Of a DNA stretch of 64,000 nucleotides, positions 32,524 through 40,232 are shown in pieces. The number at the start of each line of letters is the position of its first letter. The stretch's first letter is position 1. The position numbers and the translations under genes were made by a program. The notes under the pieces are model-generated. The model made no database searches. It saw only the letters and a list, made by a program, of their open reading frames with translations, and had not been told where the DNA came from. Where the stretch lies: the NCBI GenBank assembly GCA_038205115.1, contig JBBRCE010000003.1, forward strand, positions 1 through 64,000, in the 5' to 3' direction. Source of the DNA: JBBRCE01 sp038205115 (GTDB lineage: Bacteria; Planctomycetota; Planctomycetia; Pirellulales; JBBRCE01).

Positions 32524-33536
32524 ACACCCATTCGACAAACAGTCCGAATTCACTCGATACGCCAAATAGCTGGCAAATGACGTTTTTGCCGCGTTACTCG
32601 CGCGAGCTTTCGGTTGGCGTGGTTTGGCTGGCACTGCTGCTGACGCTGGCGGTTGTGCGCCCTGATTTTTACAGTTCCACGCTCCGCGATACGCTGATCG
32701 AAGCCGCGCCGTTGCTGGTGGCCGCCATTGGCATGACGCTGGTGATTTTGACGCGGCAGATCGATATTTCGATCGGTTCGCAGTTAGGCGTTTGCGGCGT
32801 GGCGGCCGGACTGCTGGCCCAGCAGCACGTGCCAATGCCGCTGGTGGCGCTGGCGGTCATCGCGCTCGGGGCACTGCTGGGTGCCTTCAACGGCGCCCTG
32901 GTGGCTTGGCTGCGGATGCCGTCGATCGTCGTCACTCTAGCCACGCTGTGGATCTGGCGCGAGCTGCTGCGTTGGCTGCGGCAAGGCAAATTCGTGAATG
33001 GTTTGCCAGCCAATTTCCAGTGGTTCGGCTTGCCGGAACAGCCCAGCATCGGTGGCATCAAGCCCGGACAATGGGCCATCATTGGTGTTGCCCTTGTCAT
33101 CTTTGCGCTCGTGGCCTGCTTACTGCGTTGGTACCGCCCGGTTCGCGCGGTGCTGGCCGTTGGATCGGATCAAGAGGCGGCGCGATTAGCCGGAATTCGC
33201 CCCCCGCGCGTGATCTTTGCCACGTTCGTGGCGCTCGGCGCAATGGTTGGCCTGGCGGCGCTATTGACTGTTGTGCAGTTGCCGCAGGTCGATCCCAAAG
33301 TTGGTACGGGGCTCGAGATGCAGGTGATTGCCGCGGTTGTCGTCGGCGGAACGGCTATCAGCGGTGGTCGTGGCACGCTGCTCGGCACGCTGTTGGGCGT
33401 AGGCCTGTTCGCCACGATCGGCACATCGCTGGAGTTTTTGCACATTCCCACGCATTGGAATCAGGCCGTGCAAGGCGGCCTAATTTTGCTGGCCGTGGCA
33501 TCCGACGCGCTGCGCCGCAAGCCAGCCAGCGATTGA
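32520..33536 (+). CDS. Sugar ABC transporter permease, RbsC type
   Basis: The 338-residue protein has 8-10 hydrophobic helices and the CUT2 permease motifs: IGMTLVILTRQIDISIGSQLGV, ALLGAFNGALVAWLRMPSIVVTLATL, and AVVVGGTAISGGRGTLLGTLLGV. It would form the membrane channel with the ATPase whose gene overlaps its start. Only one permease is present, so a homodimer is implied. The missing periplasmic binding protein must be elsewhere. Confidence 0.9.
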   Translation: MNTHSTNSPNSLDTPNSWQMTFLPRYSRELSVGVVWLALLLTLAVVRPDFYSSTLRDTLIEAAPLLVAAIGMTLVILTRQIDISIGSQLGVCGVAAGLLAQQHVPMPLVALAVIALGALLGAFNGALVAWLRMPSIVVTLATLWIWRELLRWLRQGKFVNGLPANFQWFGLPEQPSIGGIKPGQWAIIGVALVIFALVACLLRWYRPVRAVLAVGSDQEAARLAGIRPPRVIFATFVALGAMVGLAALLTVVQLPQVDPKVGTGLEMQVIAAVVVGGTAISGGRGTLLGTLLGVGLFATIGTSLEFLHIPTHWNQAVQGGLILLAVASDALRRKPASD

Positions 33537-33563
33537 TGAATCGCATTGCCGTTGATTCAACAT

Positions 33564-33827
33564 TCAAGGCAATGCGTCAAGTGGTGGGACGGGGGGATCA
33601 AGCGGTTGCTTGCGGTCCCAGTCACTCTGGCCGCGATCGATGGGCTTCACCCGCTTGCGAGATTCGCGTCGCATGAGCCAACCACCCCAGGCCGCGAGTC
33701 CGATCACGATCACGCCCAACAGCACGATCCCCGTCAGCGCCAACAGCACCAGCATCCGCAAGCTGGGGTCCAGGCGATTGATCAGCGGTTCGGGCGCCGC
33801 CTCGGCAATCAGCATCGTCATGCGCAT
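33564..33827 (-). CDS. Small single-pass membrane protein
   Basis: The 87 residues contain one clear helix (LRMLVLLALTGIVLLGVIVIGLAAWGGWLM) followed by a basic segment (RRESRKRVK) and a Pro-rich tail. The positive-inside rule puts the tail in the cytoplasm. It lies convergent with the permease gene and just downstream of the CaMKII-type gene on the same strand. No family recognised. Confidence 0.55.
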   Translation of the reverse strand: MRMTMLIAEAAPEPLINRLDPSLRMLVLLALTGIVLLGVIVIGLAAWGGWLMRRESRKRVKPIDRGQSDWDRKQPLDPPVPPLDALP

Positions 33828-33859
33828 GCGTCACTCGGCAGTCAGCCAACAATCGTAAA

Positions 33860-34246
33860 CTAATTCACCGGCGAGCGGTGGAAATGCACGTGCAGCCACT
33901 TGCCATTCTCACGCTGCCAGATTCGTGTCTCCATGCTTCGCGCGGTGGTCGGATTGCCCGAAGCGTCCACGCGTTGCACCAGCCGCGTGTAACAGACGAT
34001 GGCCGCGTCGGGGCCGAGCATCTGGACGTGCGGCGAGGCCATGGTCGTCACTTTGGCCGCGCTCGCGCCGCCGAGGTCGAAATAGAACTTGTGAAACGGC
34101 AATCCCACCACAAAGTGACCGCCAGTTTCTGGTTCGAAGCATGTCAATTGCGGGTGGCAAAGCGTCTGGTACGTCGACCAATCGGCGGCGGAAATCGAAT
34201 CCAAAAGTTTCTGATTGAGCTGCAGCAGTTCTTCGTGAGCGGTCAT
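33860..34246 (-). CDS. Stand-alone CaMKII association-domain (NTF2-like) protein
   Basis: The ATG at 34246 gives 128 residues matching the oligomerisation domain of calcium/calmodulin-dependent kinase II along the whole length: LTCFEPETGGHFVVGLPFHKFYFD corresponds to the animal segment LTAFEPEA..LVEGMDFHxFYF, followed by SPHVQMLGPDAAIVCYTRL, GNPTTARSMETRIW and GKWLHVHFHRS. No kinase is attached. In animals the domain builds 12- or 14-subunit rings; bacterial forms may be enzymes or binding proteins with the same cone-shaped pocket. The longer frame starting at 34390 adds an unlikely hydrophobic N-terminus. Confidence 0.85.
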   Translation of the reverse strand: MTAHEELLQLNQKLLDSISAADWSTYQTLCHPQLTCFEPETGGHFVVGLPFHKFYFDLGGASAAKVTTMASPHVQMLGPDAAIVCYTRLVQRVDASGNPTTARSMETRIWQRENGKWLHVHFHRSPVN

Positions 34247-34649
34247 GGGACGACTGATGGTTCCAAGAAACAAAGGGAAATCCAGCAGCATATGGTAATC
34301 GTAAAGACGACTTCGAGCTAGCGGGGCAAAAATGAACGCGGCCGTTGCGAGAATTTTCGTCGCGCGGGCACCAACCAAAGTTGCTGGCATCCCCGCGGCA
34401 AAGACCGCGCGGTGAGCTTAACGTCTTGCCAATTCGACAGATCGAGTTTGCCCAGTGGCGACTGCCAACGCGGGAATTTTCCATCGCCAAAACCGATCTT
34501 GACCCAATTCCGGAATTCGTCACAATCGGCACCCAGTTAAGCAAACGCGTTCGCCTGCACGGAATGGATTCCGACCGCCGGTGAAAGCATGACGACGCAG
34601 CTTACTCGCTGAATCGAATTCGGCGCCTTGGGCATGGAGGCCTTGGGCT
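34247..34649. other. Intergenic region, no gene supported
   Basis: About 400 bp lie between the divergent CaMKII-type gene and murE. A plus frame at 34345-34584 is Arg-rich without a ribosome binding site and I do not accept it. The region should contain the promoter of the mur cluster, but I see no consensus -35/-10 pair. Confidence 0.4.
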
Positions 34650-36161
34650 ATGCCAGTCACTCAAACCACAAAACGCGGGCCGAGCCTGCGGCGGATGTTG
34701 CCCGAAGCCACCTTTCATGGTGCGCGCGACATTGCCGTGGCAAGCTACTCGTCCGACTCACGCCGCGTGCAACCCGGCGATCTATTCGTGGCCATCATGG
34801 GCACGCGGACCGACGGACACGATCACGTTCGCGAAGCGATCAAGCGCGGCGCCAGCGCTGTGCTCTGCGAACGCCAACTGCCCATCGGCCCGGTGCCGTG
34901 CGTGGTTGTGCCAGATAGCCGCGTGGCTTACGGCCGCATGTGCCAGGCCGTGGCCGGCAATCCCAGCAAAAAACTGCGCGTGATTGGCGTCACGGGCACC
35001 AACGGCAAAACGACCACCAGTTGCCTGATCGGCGGAGTGCTGCAAGCTGCCGGCTGCCAACCGGGCTTGATCGGCACGCTAGGATATTGCGATGGCCGCG
35101 ATATTCAACCGGCAGAGTGGACGACTCCGCCGGCCGATGTGCTGGCCGGCTGCTTGAGCCGAATGGTCGATAACGGCTGCACGCACGCCGTGATGGAAGT
35201 CTCCAGTCATGCGTTGAGCCAGGCCCGCGTGGCCGGTGTCGATTTCGATGCGGCTTGCTTTACCAACGTCGGTCGTGACCACTTGGATTATCACAACTCG
35301 CTGCAAAACTATCGCGGCGCCAAGGCGCGGCTGCTCAAGCAACTCACGCCAGAAGGCTTTGCAATCATCAACGCCGACGATCCGGTGTGCGTCGATTATT
35401 TGAATCTCGTCACCGGCCCGGCGCTGACCGTCGGTATCCATGGCGCGGCCGAAATCACCGCCACGCCCATCGAGCGGCATAAATCCGAACAAACATTCTT
35501 GCTGCATGCCGGCCAAGATACCGTGCCCGTGCGAACGCAAATGATTGGCGAGCACCACATTTCCAATTGCCTGGTGGCCGCCGCGGTGGGACTGGTTTAC
35601 GGCATTGATCTGGCGACCGTGGTCCGCGGATTGGAATCCATTGGACAAGTGCCGGGCCGATTGGAACGCATCGAGTGCGGACAGCCGTTTGGCGTCTATG
35701 TCGATTACGCACACACGCCCGACGCTCTGGCCGCAGCGTTGCGAGCGATGCGCAGCGTCACGCCCGGAAAAGTCATCTGCGTGTTTGGCGCCGGCGGGCA
35801 GCGCGATCGCAAAAAGCGCCCGTTGATGTCGTCCGTCGTGGCAAAAATGGCCGACGTGGCCGTGGTCACCACCGATAATCCGCGTGGCGAAGATCCGGAT
35901 CGGATCATCGACGAACTGGTCGCCGGGTTTGGTCGACAAGCCGACTATCGCGTGCTGCCGGATCGTAGCGAAGCCATTCATTGGGCGCTCGAAAATGCCA
36001 CCGCCGACGATTGCGTGTTGATTGCCGGCAAAGGGCATGAAGACTACCAAATCATCGGCCGTCAAAAGCATTGGTGCGACGATCGCGAACTGGCTCGGCA
36101 GTGGCTACGGAAAAATGTTCGAACCGTAACGTCCAAGTTTTGCCTGCAATCTTCCAACTAA
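34650..36161 (+). CDS. murE: UDP-MurNAc-tripeptide synthetase (meso-diaminopimelate type)
   Basis: MurE adds the third residue to the peptidoglycan stem peptide with ATP, in the cytoplasm. The 503-residue protein shows the three Mur ligase domains: UDP-binding N-terminus (SYSSDSRRVQPGDLFVAI), ATP domain with GVTGTNGKTTT (about 113-123) and HAVMEVSSHAL, and C-terminal domain with YVDYAHTPDAL and VVTTDNPRGEDP. The DNPR motif is the signature for meso-diaminopimelate as substrate. It heads the murE-murF-mraY-murG cluster; murF follows after 10 bp. Confidence 0.95.
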   Translation: MPVTQTTKRGPSLRRMLPEATFHGARDIAVASYSSDSRRVQPGDLFVAIMGTRTDGHDHVREAIKRGASAVLCERQLPIGPVPCVVVPDSRVAYGRMCQAVAGNPSKKLRVIGVTGTNGKTTTSCLIGGVLQAAGCQPGLIGTLGYCDGRDIQPAEWTTPPADVLAGCLSRMVDNGCTHAVMEVSSHALSQARVAGVDFDAACFTNVGRDHLDYHNSLQNYRGAKARLLKQLTPEGFAIINADDPVCVDYLNLVTGPALTVGIHGAAEITATPIERHKSEQTFLLHAGQDTVPVRTQMIGEHHISNCLVAAAVGLVYGIDLATVVRGLESIGQVPGRLERIECGQPFGVYVDYAHTPDALAAALRAMRSVTPGKVICVFGAGGQRDRKKRPLMSSVVAKMADVAVVTTDNPRGEDPDRIIDELVAGFGRQADYRVLPDRSEAIHWALENATADDCVLIAGKGHEDYQIIGRQKHWCDDRELARQWLRKNVRTVTSKFCLQSSN

Positions 36162-36171
36162 AGCGCAAGTC

Positions 36172-37554
36172 ATGAACATTACCCTCGCTCAACTCGCACA
36201 GGCAACCGGCGGCGCGCTGCAAGCCATGCAGCACCAAGCGCTGGTTGGCCGCGTAGTGATCGATAGCCGTCGCGTCGAGCCCGGCGATATTTTTTGGACC
36301 GTGCTGGGCAAGAACTTCGACGGCGCCGATTTCATTTCAGAAGCCGTTGCCCGTGGCGCCTGCGGCGTGGTTACGCATCGGCTGCGGCAACTGCCAGCCA
36401 GCGTTTGGCAATTGCAGGTGGCCGACGGACAGCAGGCGCTGTGGCAATACGCCAAATTCAAGCGGCAGAATTTTGACAAACCCGTGATTGGCGTGACGGG
36501 CAGTGTCGGCAAGACCGCCACTCGCGACGCAATTGCCGCCGTGCTCGGCGGCCAGCCGGGTTTGGTCAACCCGCAAAACTTCAATAATCAGATTGGCTTG
36601 CCGTTGACGCTGACGGCGCTCGATGCGGCACATCAACATGCCGTACTCGAAATGGGCGCCAGCGCGCCGGGAGATATTCAACGCCTGGCCGAATTAGCCG
36701 GTCCGCAAATTGGCGTCATCACGCGAATTGGCGACGCACATCTGGGCGGGTTTGGCAGTCAGCAGTCGATTGCTAGTGCCAAGGCTGAACTCCTGGATGC
36801 GCTGCCCGCCAACGGCTGGGCCGTGCTCAACGGCGACGACCCCTGGCTAAGGCGCATCGGCAAACGCAGCGCCGCGCCGGTCGTGTGGGTTGGCCGCGGT
36901 CCGGATTGTGATATTCAAGCCACGGCTGTCAACAGCACCAACGGCCGCCTGAGTTTTTCCGTCGATGGCCAGCGTTTCGAACTGCCGGTCTGGGGTCGCC
37001 ATCATTTGACCGCGGCCCTGGCGGCCATTGCCGTTGGTCTGATCCTGGACGTTCCGCTGAGCGACGCGGCCCGCGCGCTGGCCAACTACCGCCCACAACC
37101 GATGCGTTGCGAAGTCAGCTTTGCGGCTGGCGCAACGATCGTCAACGACACTTACAATTCCAATCCCACGGCCATGCAAGCCGCGCTCGAACTGTTGCGC
37201 GAAATTGATTCGCCGGGCCGCCGGATTGTCGTTTGCGGGGACATGGCCGAACTGGGCCACGACGCCGCCGAACTGCATCGCGAAATGGGCCGGCAAGTCG
37301 TCCAAAAAGCCGGCGCGGATCTGCTGATTGCCTGCGGCCAATACGCACACGAAGTTGCCGCCGCCGCGCGCACGGCCGGACTGCCTTCCGCACGTTCGTT
37401 AGCCATTCGCGAAGTCGATCAATCCGTCGAGCTCGTCTGCAACGCCATTCAGCCCGGTGATGTCGTGCTGGTCAAAGGATCGCGCATGATGCGGATGGAA
37501 CGGGTGGTTCAAGCCATACAACAACAGGCGCGCGGACATCGCGCGGTCGCATAA
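36172..37554 (+). CDS. murF: UDP-MurNAc-tripeptide-D-Ala-D-Ala ligase
   Basis: MurF adds D-Ala-D-Ala to complete the cytoplasmic peptidoglycan precursor. The 460 residues have the N-terminal VVIDSRRVEPGDIFWTV, the ATP loop GVTGSVGKTATRDAI, the NFNNQIGLPLTL and VLEMGASAPGDI motifs, NGDDPW, and the C-terminal NDTYNSNPTAMQAAL plus VLVKGSRMMRMERVV. The ATP loop has Ser-Val-Gly-Lys-Thr-Ala in place of the usual SNGKTTT but keeps the Lys. It follows murE by 10 bp; a 250-bp structured gap separates it from mraY. Confidence 0.95.
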   Translation: MNITLAQLAQATGGALQAMQHQALVGRVVIDSRRVEPGDIFWTVLGKNFDGADFISEAVARGACGVVTHRLRQLPASVWQLQVADGQQALWQYAKFKRQNFDKPVIGVTGSVGKTATRDAIAAVLGGQPGLVNPQNFNNQIGLPLTLTALDAAHQHAVLEMGASAPGDIQRLAELAGPQIGVITRIGDAHLGGFGSQQSIASAKAELLDALPANGWAVLNGDDPWLRRIGKRSAAPVVWVGRGPDCDIQATAVNSTNGRLSFSVDGQRFELPVWGRHHLTAALAAIAVGLILDVPLSDAARALANYRPQPMRCEVSFAAGATIVNDTYNSNPTAMQAALELLREIDSPGRRIVVCGDMAELGHDAAELHREMGRQVVQKAGADLLIACGQYAHEVAAAARTAGLPSARSLAIREVDQSVELVCNAIQPGDVVLVKGSRMMRMERVVQAIQQQARGHRAVA

Positions 37555-37575
37555 CCAAACATTACAAATCACTCG

Positions 37576-37746
37576 AAGTTCCGTCGTTGGCTTCGCGTTT
37601 GCGGGAACACGAAGCCGCCCTTCCTCCTGGGTCGGAGCACATGCGTTTTTTACTTAGCCTCTGGGTCGGCTAACGAGAATCGCGCTTCTCGACGGAACTT
37701 ACTGACTGAGCGCGAGGGCGATTGCAAAATCGCCCTCGCGACTCAG
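37576..37746 (+). ncRNA. Candidate structured leader RNA of mraY
   Basis: The murF-mraY gap folds strikingly. AAGTTCCGTCG (37576-37586) pairs exactly with CGACGGAACTT (37690-37700), closing a junction that contains GGCTTCG/CGAAGCC (37589-37595/37610-37616) and GAGAA/TTCTC (37675-37679/37686-37690; one base shared with the outer stem). The sequence CTGGGTCGG occurs twice inside, each flanked by short complements. Right after comes a separate 13-bp perfect hairpin (37711-37723/37728-37740) with loop GCAA, a GNRA tetraloop, extended by 5 bp (37706-37710/37742-37746) past a bulged A. No T-run follows the last stem, so it is not a simple terminator. mraY starts 62 nt later. A cis-regulatory RNA or processing site is plausible. 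Confidence 0.5.
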
Positions 37747-37807
37747 GGGATCACCTGGCCGTCGTGCGGGGAACATACCTGCGAATCTTTTTCCCCGCGG
37801 ATTCTTC

Positions 37808-38968
37808 ATGCTCTTCGATCTGCTGCAATTCTTATCGATCGATGTGGCCGAAACGTGGCATAAAATCACATTTCGCGCGGGGCTGGCAGCGCTGGTCAGT
37901 TTCGCACTGGCGATTCTGCTCGGGCCGCGAATGGTCGCCTGGCTGCAAGCACGCTTTCGCGAACCCAACATCAGCGATTCGGCCAATCTCCGTGAACTGC
38001 ACAGCCACAAGAACTTTACGCCCACCATGGGCGGTTTGTTCATTGTCGCCGGAATATTGTCCGTGACGCTGTTGCTGGCCGATTGGCATAACACCTTGAT
38101 TTGGCCGGCGCTGATGGTACTGGTCGGTCTGGCCGCGGTCGGTGCCATTGACGATTTAATCAAACTCTCGGGCCGCGGGCGCGGCTTGCGTCCGCGCACC
38201 AAACTGCTGGCGCAGGCGGCTGTCAGTTCGGTGGCCGCCGCCTGGCTGTACAGACAGCAGCATGTCGCTACAGAAAATCCTCTGCTGACATTGCCGTTCG
38301 GGGCATCCGCTTGGTTGTCGTCCGGCTGGTGTTTTATCCCTTGGGCGATGCTGGTGATGGTCGGCTCGTCCAACGCGGTGAATCTGACCGACGGTTTGGA
38401 CGGCTTGGCTGGCGGATGTCTGCTTTCGTCAACCGCCGCCGTCGCGGTATTGGTTTACATCAGCGGACACGCGGAACTTGCAACCTACCTACATCTGCCG
38501 CACGTGCGTCAAGCTGGCGAATTGACCATTGTGGCTGGCGGCATGCTCGGCGGCGTGCTCGGCTTCTTGTGGTTCAACTGCCATCCGGCGCAGGTCTTTA
38601 TGGGCGACACCGGTTCACTGCCGCTGGGCGGCTTGCTGGGATTTCTGGCGCTGGTGGCGCGGCAAGAACTTCTGCTGCTGCTGATCGGCGCGGTGTTTGT
38701 CGCCGAAGCGCTGAGCGTGATCATTCAGGTGGGCATCTATCGGCGATTTCAGCGGCGCGTGTTTCGCTGTGCGCCGCTGCACCATCATTTTCAATTTCTT
38801 GGCTGGCCCGAAGGCCGCATCGTCACCCGTTTTTGGATTGTCTCCGCACTGTGCGCCATTCTCGGTTTGGCCACATTAAAGCTGCACTCGGCCGACCCAA
38901 ACGGCGCTGACGCATCGCGCGGCTTGCTTGAGCGACAGCCGCGCGTTGCCGCGGCGGATCAACGCTGA
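37808..38968 (+). CDS. mraY: Phospho-N-acetylmuramoyl-pentapeptide transferase
   Basis: MraY moves phospho-MurNAc-pentapeptide onto undecaprenyl phosphate at the inner membrane, forming lipid I. The 386 residues have about ten membrane helices and the family motifs: HKNFTPTMGGLF, AVGAIDDLIKL with the catalytic Asp pair, RTKLLAQ, SNAVNLTDGLDGLAGG, VFMGDTGSLPLGG and RCAPLHHHFQ. The usual length is about 360; the extra residues are at the C-terminus. murG follows after 88 bp, without murD or ftsW between them. The structured leader at 37576-37746 precedes it. Confidence 0.95.
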   Translation: MLFDLLQFLSIDVAETWHKITFRAGLAALVSFALAILLGPRMVAWLQARFREPNISDSANLRELHSHKNFTPTMGGLFIVAGILSVTLLLADWHNTLIWPALMVLVGLAAVGAIDDLIKLSGRGRGLRPRTKLLAQAAVSSVAAAWLYRQQHVATENPLLTLPFGASAWLSSGWCFIPWAMLVMVGSSNAVNLTDGLDGLAGGCLLSSTAAVAVLVYISGHAELATYLHLPHVRQAGELTIVAGGMLGGVLGFLWFNCHPAQVFMGDTGSLPLGGLLGFLALVARQELLLLLIGAVFVAEALSVIIQVGIYRRFQRRVFRCAPLHHHFQFLGWPEGRIVTRFWIVSALCAILGLATLKLHSADPNGADASRGLLERQPRVAAADQR

Positions 38969-39056
38969 GTCGCACGGTTCGGCCAAATATCGGTCAGCGC
39001 CGACCGAGGTTGCAACGCAACATTTCTTCGAATCCACCATTTTTTTGGGCCTGCCG

Positions 39057-40184
39057 ATGCGACCAATGCCTCATATCGTGTTTTCTGGCGGCGGAACGGC
39101 CGGCCATCTGTTCCCCGGCTTGGCACTAGCCGAACAGCTCGAATCGCTGGCGAGAATCACATTCGTCGGCAGCGGCAAAGAATTCGAATCGCGGCATGTC
39201 GCGGCGGCCGGATTCGAATATCGAGCACTACCCTGCCAGCCGCTGCCCACGCGGCTGGGCAAAGCCTGGCGCTTCGTTTGGGACCAGATCAAGTCGCGGC
39301 AGATGGCGCGACGCCTGATCCGCCGCGAGCGCGTGGCGGCCGTGGTCGGCCTTGGCGGTTACGCCAGCGTGCCGATGGCCCGCGCTGCCATTGCGGCCGG
39401 CGTGCCGCTGCTGCTGATGGAACAAAACGCGGTGGCCGGTCGCGCCACGCGCTGGCTGGCGCCCTCGGCCGAAATGATCTGTCTGGCGATGGACGAAGCC
39501 CGCGTCGGCATTCGTTCGGCCGCGCCGATGCGTACGCTCGGTAATCCCACGCGCGCCCAATTCGGCCATTTGTTTCTGCACAACAATCCGGTGATGCTGG
39601 CCGACGCACCGCGGCGCACGCGCCAGTTGCTGGTGCTGGGCGGCAGTGGCGGCGCTCGCGCGCTCAACGAGGCGTTGCCGCGCGCGCTGTACAAACTGAA
39701 ATCGAAATTGGCCGGCTGGACGATCGTGCACCAGACCGGCCGCGCGGACGAGGCGGAAACGCGCCGGCTGTACGAAACCTTCGATCTGCCGGCCATGGTC
39801 GCCGCGTTTATCGACGACATGCCGGCCGTCTTGGCAAACACGTCACTGGCCATTTGTCGCGCCGGCGGCACCAGTCTGGCCGAACTGGCGCTGGCCGGTG
39901 TGCCGGCGATCCTTTCGCCGTATCCGCAGGCCGTCAACAATCATCAACGCCGCAACGCCAATGTTTACGCGGCGGCCGGCGCAGCGCTAATTGTGGATCA
40001 GCGCGAAGTGGTTGGCCGAACCGATGACGCGTTTGCCGCCGCCATCGCTCAACTCCTTGGGGACACCGCCAAGCAACGCTCGATGTCCGTAGCGATGAAA
40101 CAACTGGCGCGTCCCGACGCGGCCTGGCACGCAGCCTCACTGATTCTGGATGCCGCCAGTTCGCGACGTCCGACCGCAGCGTGA
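39057..40184 (+). CDS. murG: Undecaprenyl-PP-MurNAc-pentapeptide GlcNAc transferase
   Basis: MurG adds GlcNAc to lipid I to form lipid II. From the ATG at 39057 (375 residues; 39066 also possible) the protein starts IVFSGGGTAGHLFPGLALAEQL, the donor-independent G loop, then VVGLGGYASVPMARAA, LLMEQNAVAGRATRWLA, LLVLGGSGGARALNE and the C-terminal UDP-sugar motif CRAGGTSLAELALAGVPAILSPYP. The frame between the mraY stop and 39057 has no protein character. It is the last gene of the cluster and converges on recG. Confidence 0.95.
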   Translation: MRPMPHIVFSGGGTAGHLFPGLALAEQLESLARITFVGSGKEFESRHVAAAGFEYRALPCQPLPTRLGKAWRFVWDQIKSRQMARRLIRRERVAAVVGLGGYASVPMARAAIAAGVPLLLMEQNAVAGRATRWLAPSAEMICLAMDEARVGIRSAAPMRTLGNPTRAQFGHLFLHNNPVMLADAPRRTRQLLVLGGSGGARALNEALPRALYKLKSKLAGWTIVHQTGRADEAETRRLYETFDLPAMVAAFIDDMPAVLANTSLAICRAGGTSLAELALAGVPAILSPYPQAVNNHQRRNANVYAAAGAALIVDQREVVGRTDDAFAAAIAQLLGDTAKQRSMSVAMKQLARPDAAWHAASLILDAASSRRPTAA

Positions 40185-40232
40185 TTATAACACAGTCGCC
40201 TTCGCTCACTCGTCTTCGATTCCGCCCGCCGC

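Noticed and set aside
34345..34584. 79-residue plus-strand frame upstream of murE
   Set aside because: No ribosome binding site, Arg-rich shadow composition.
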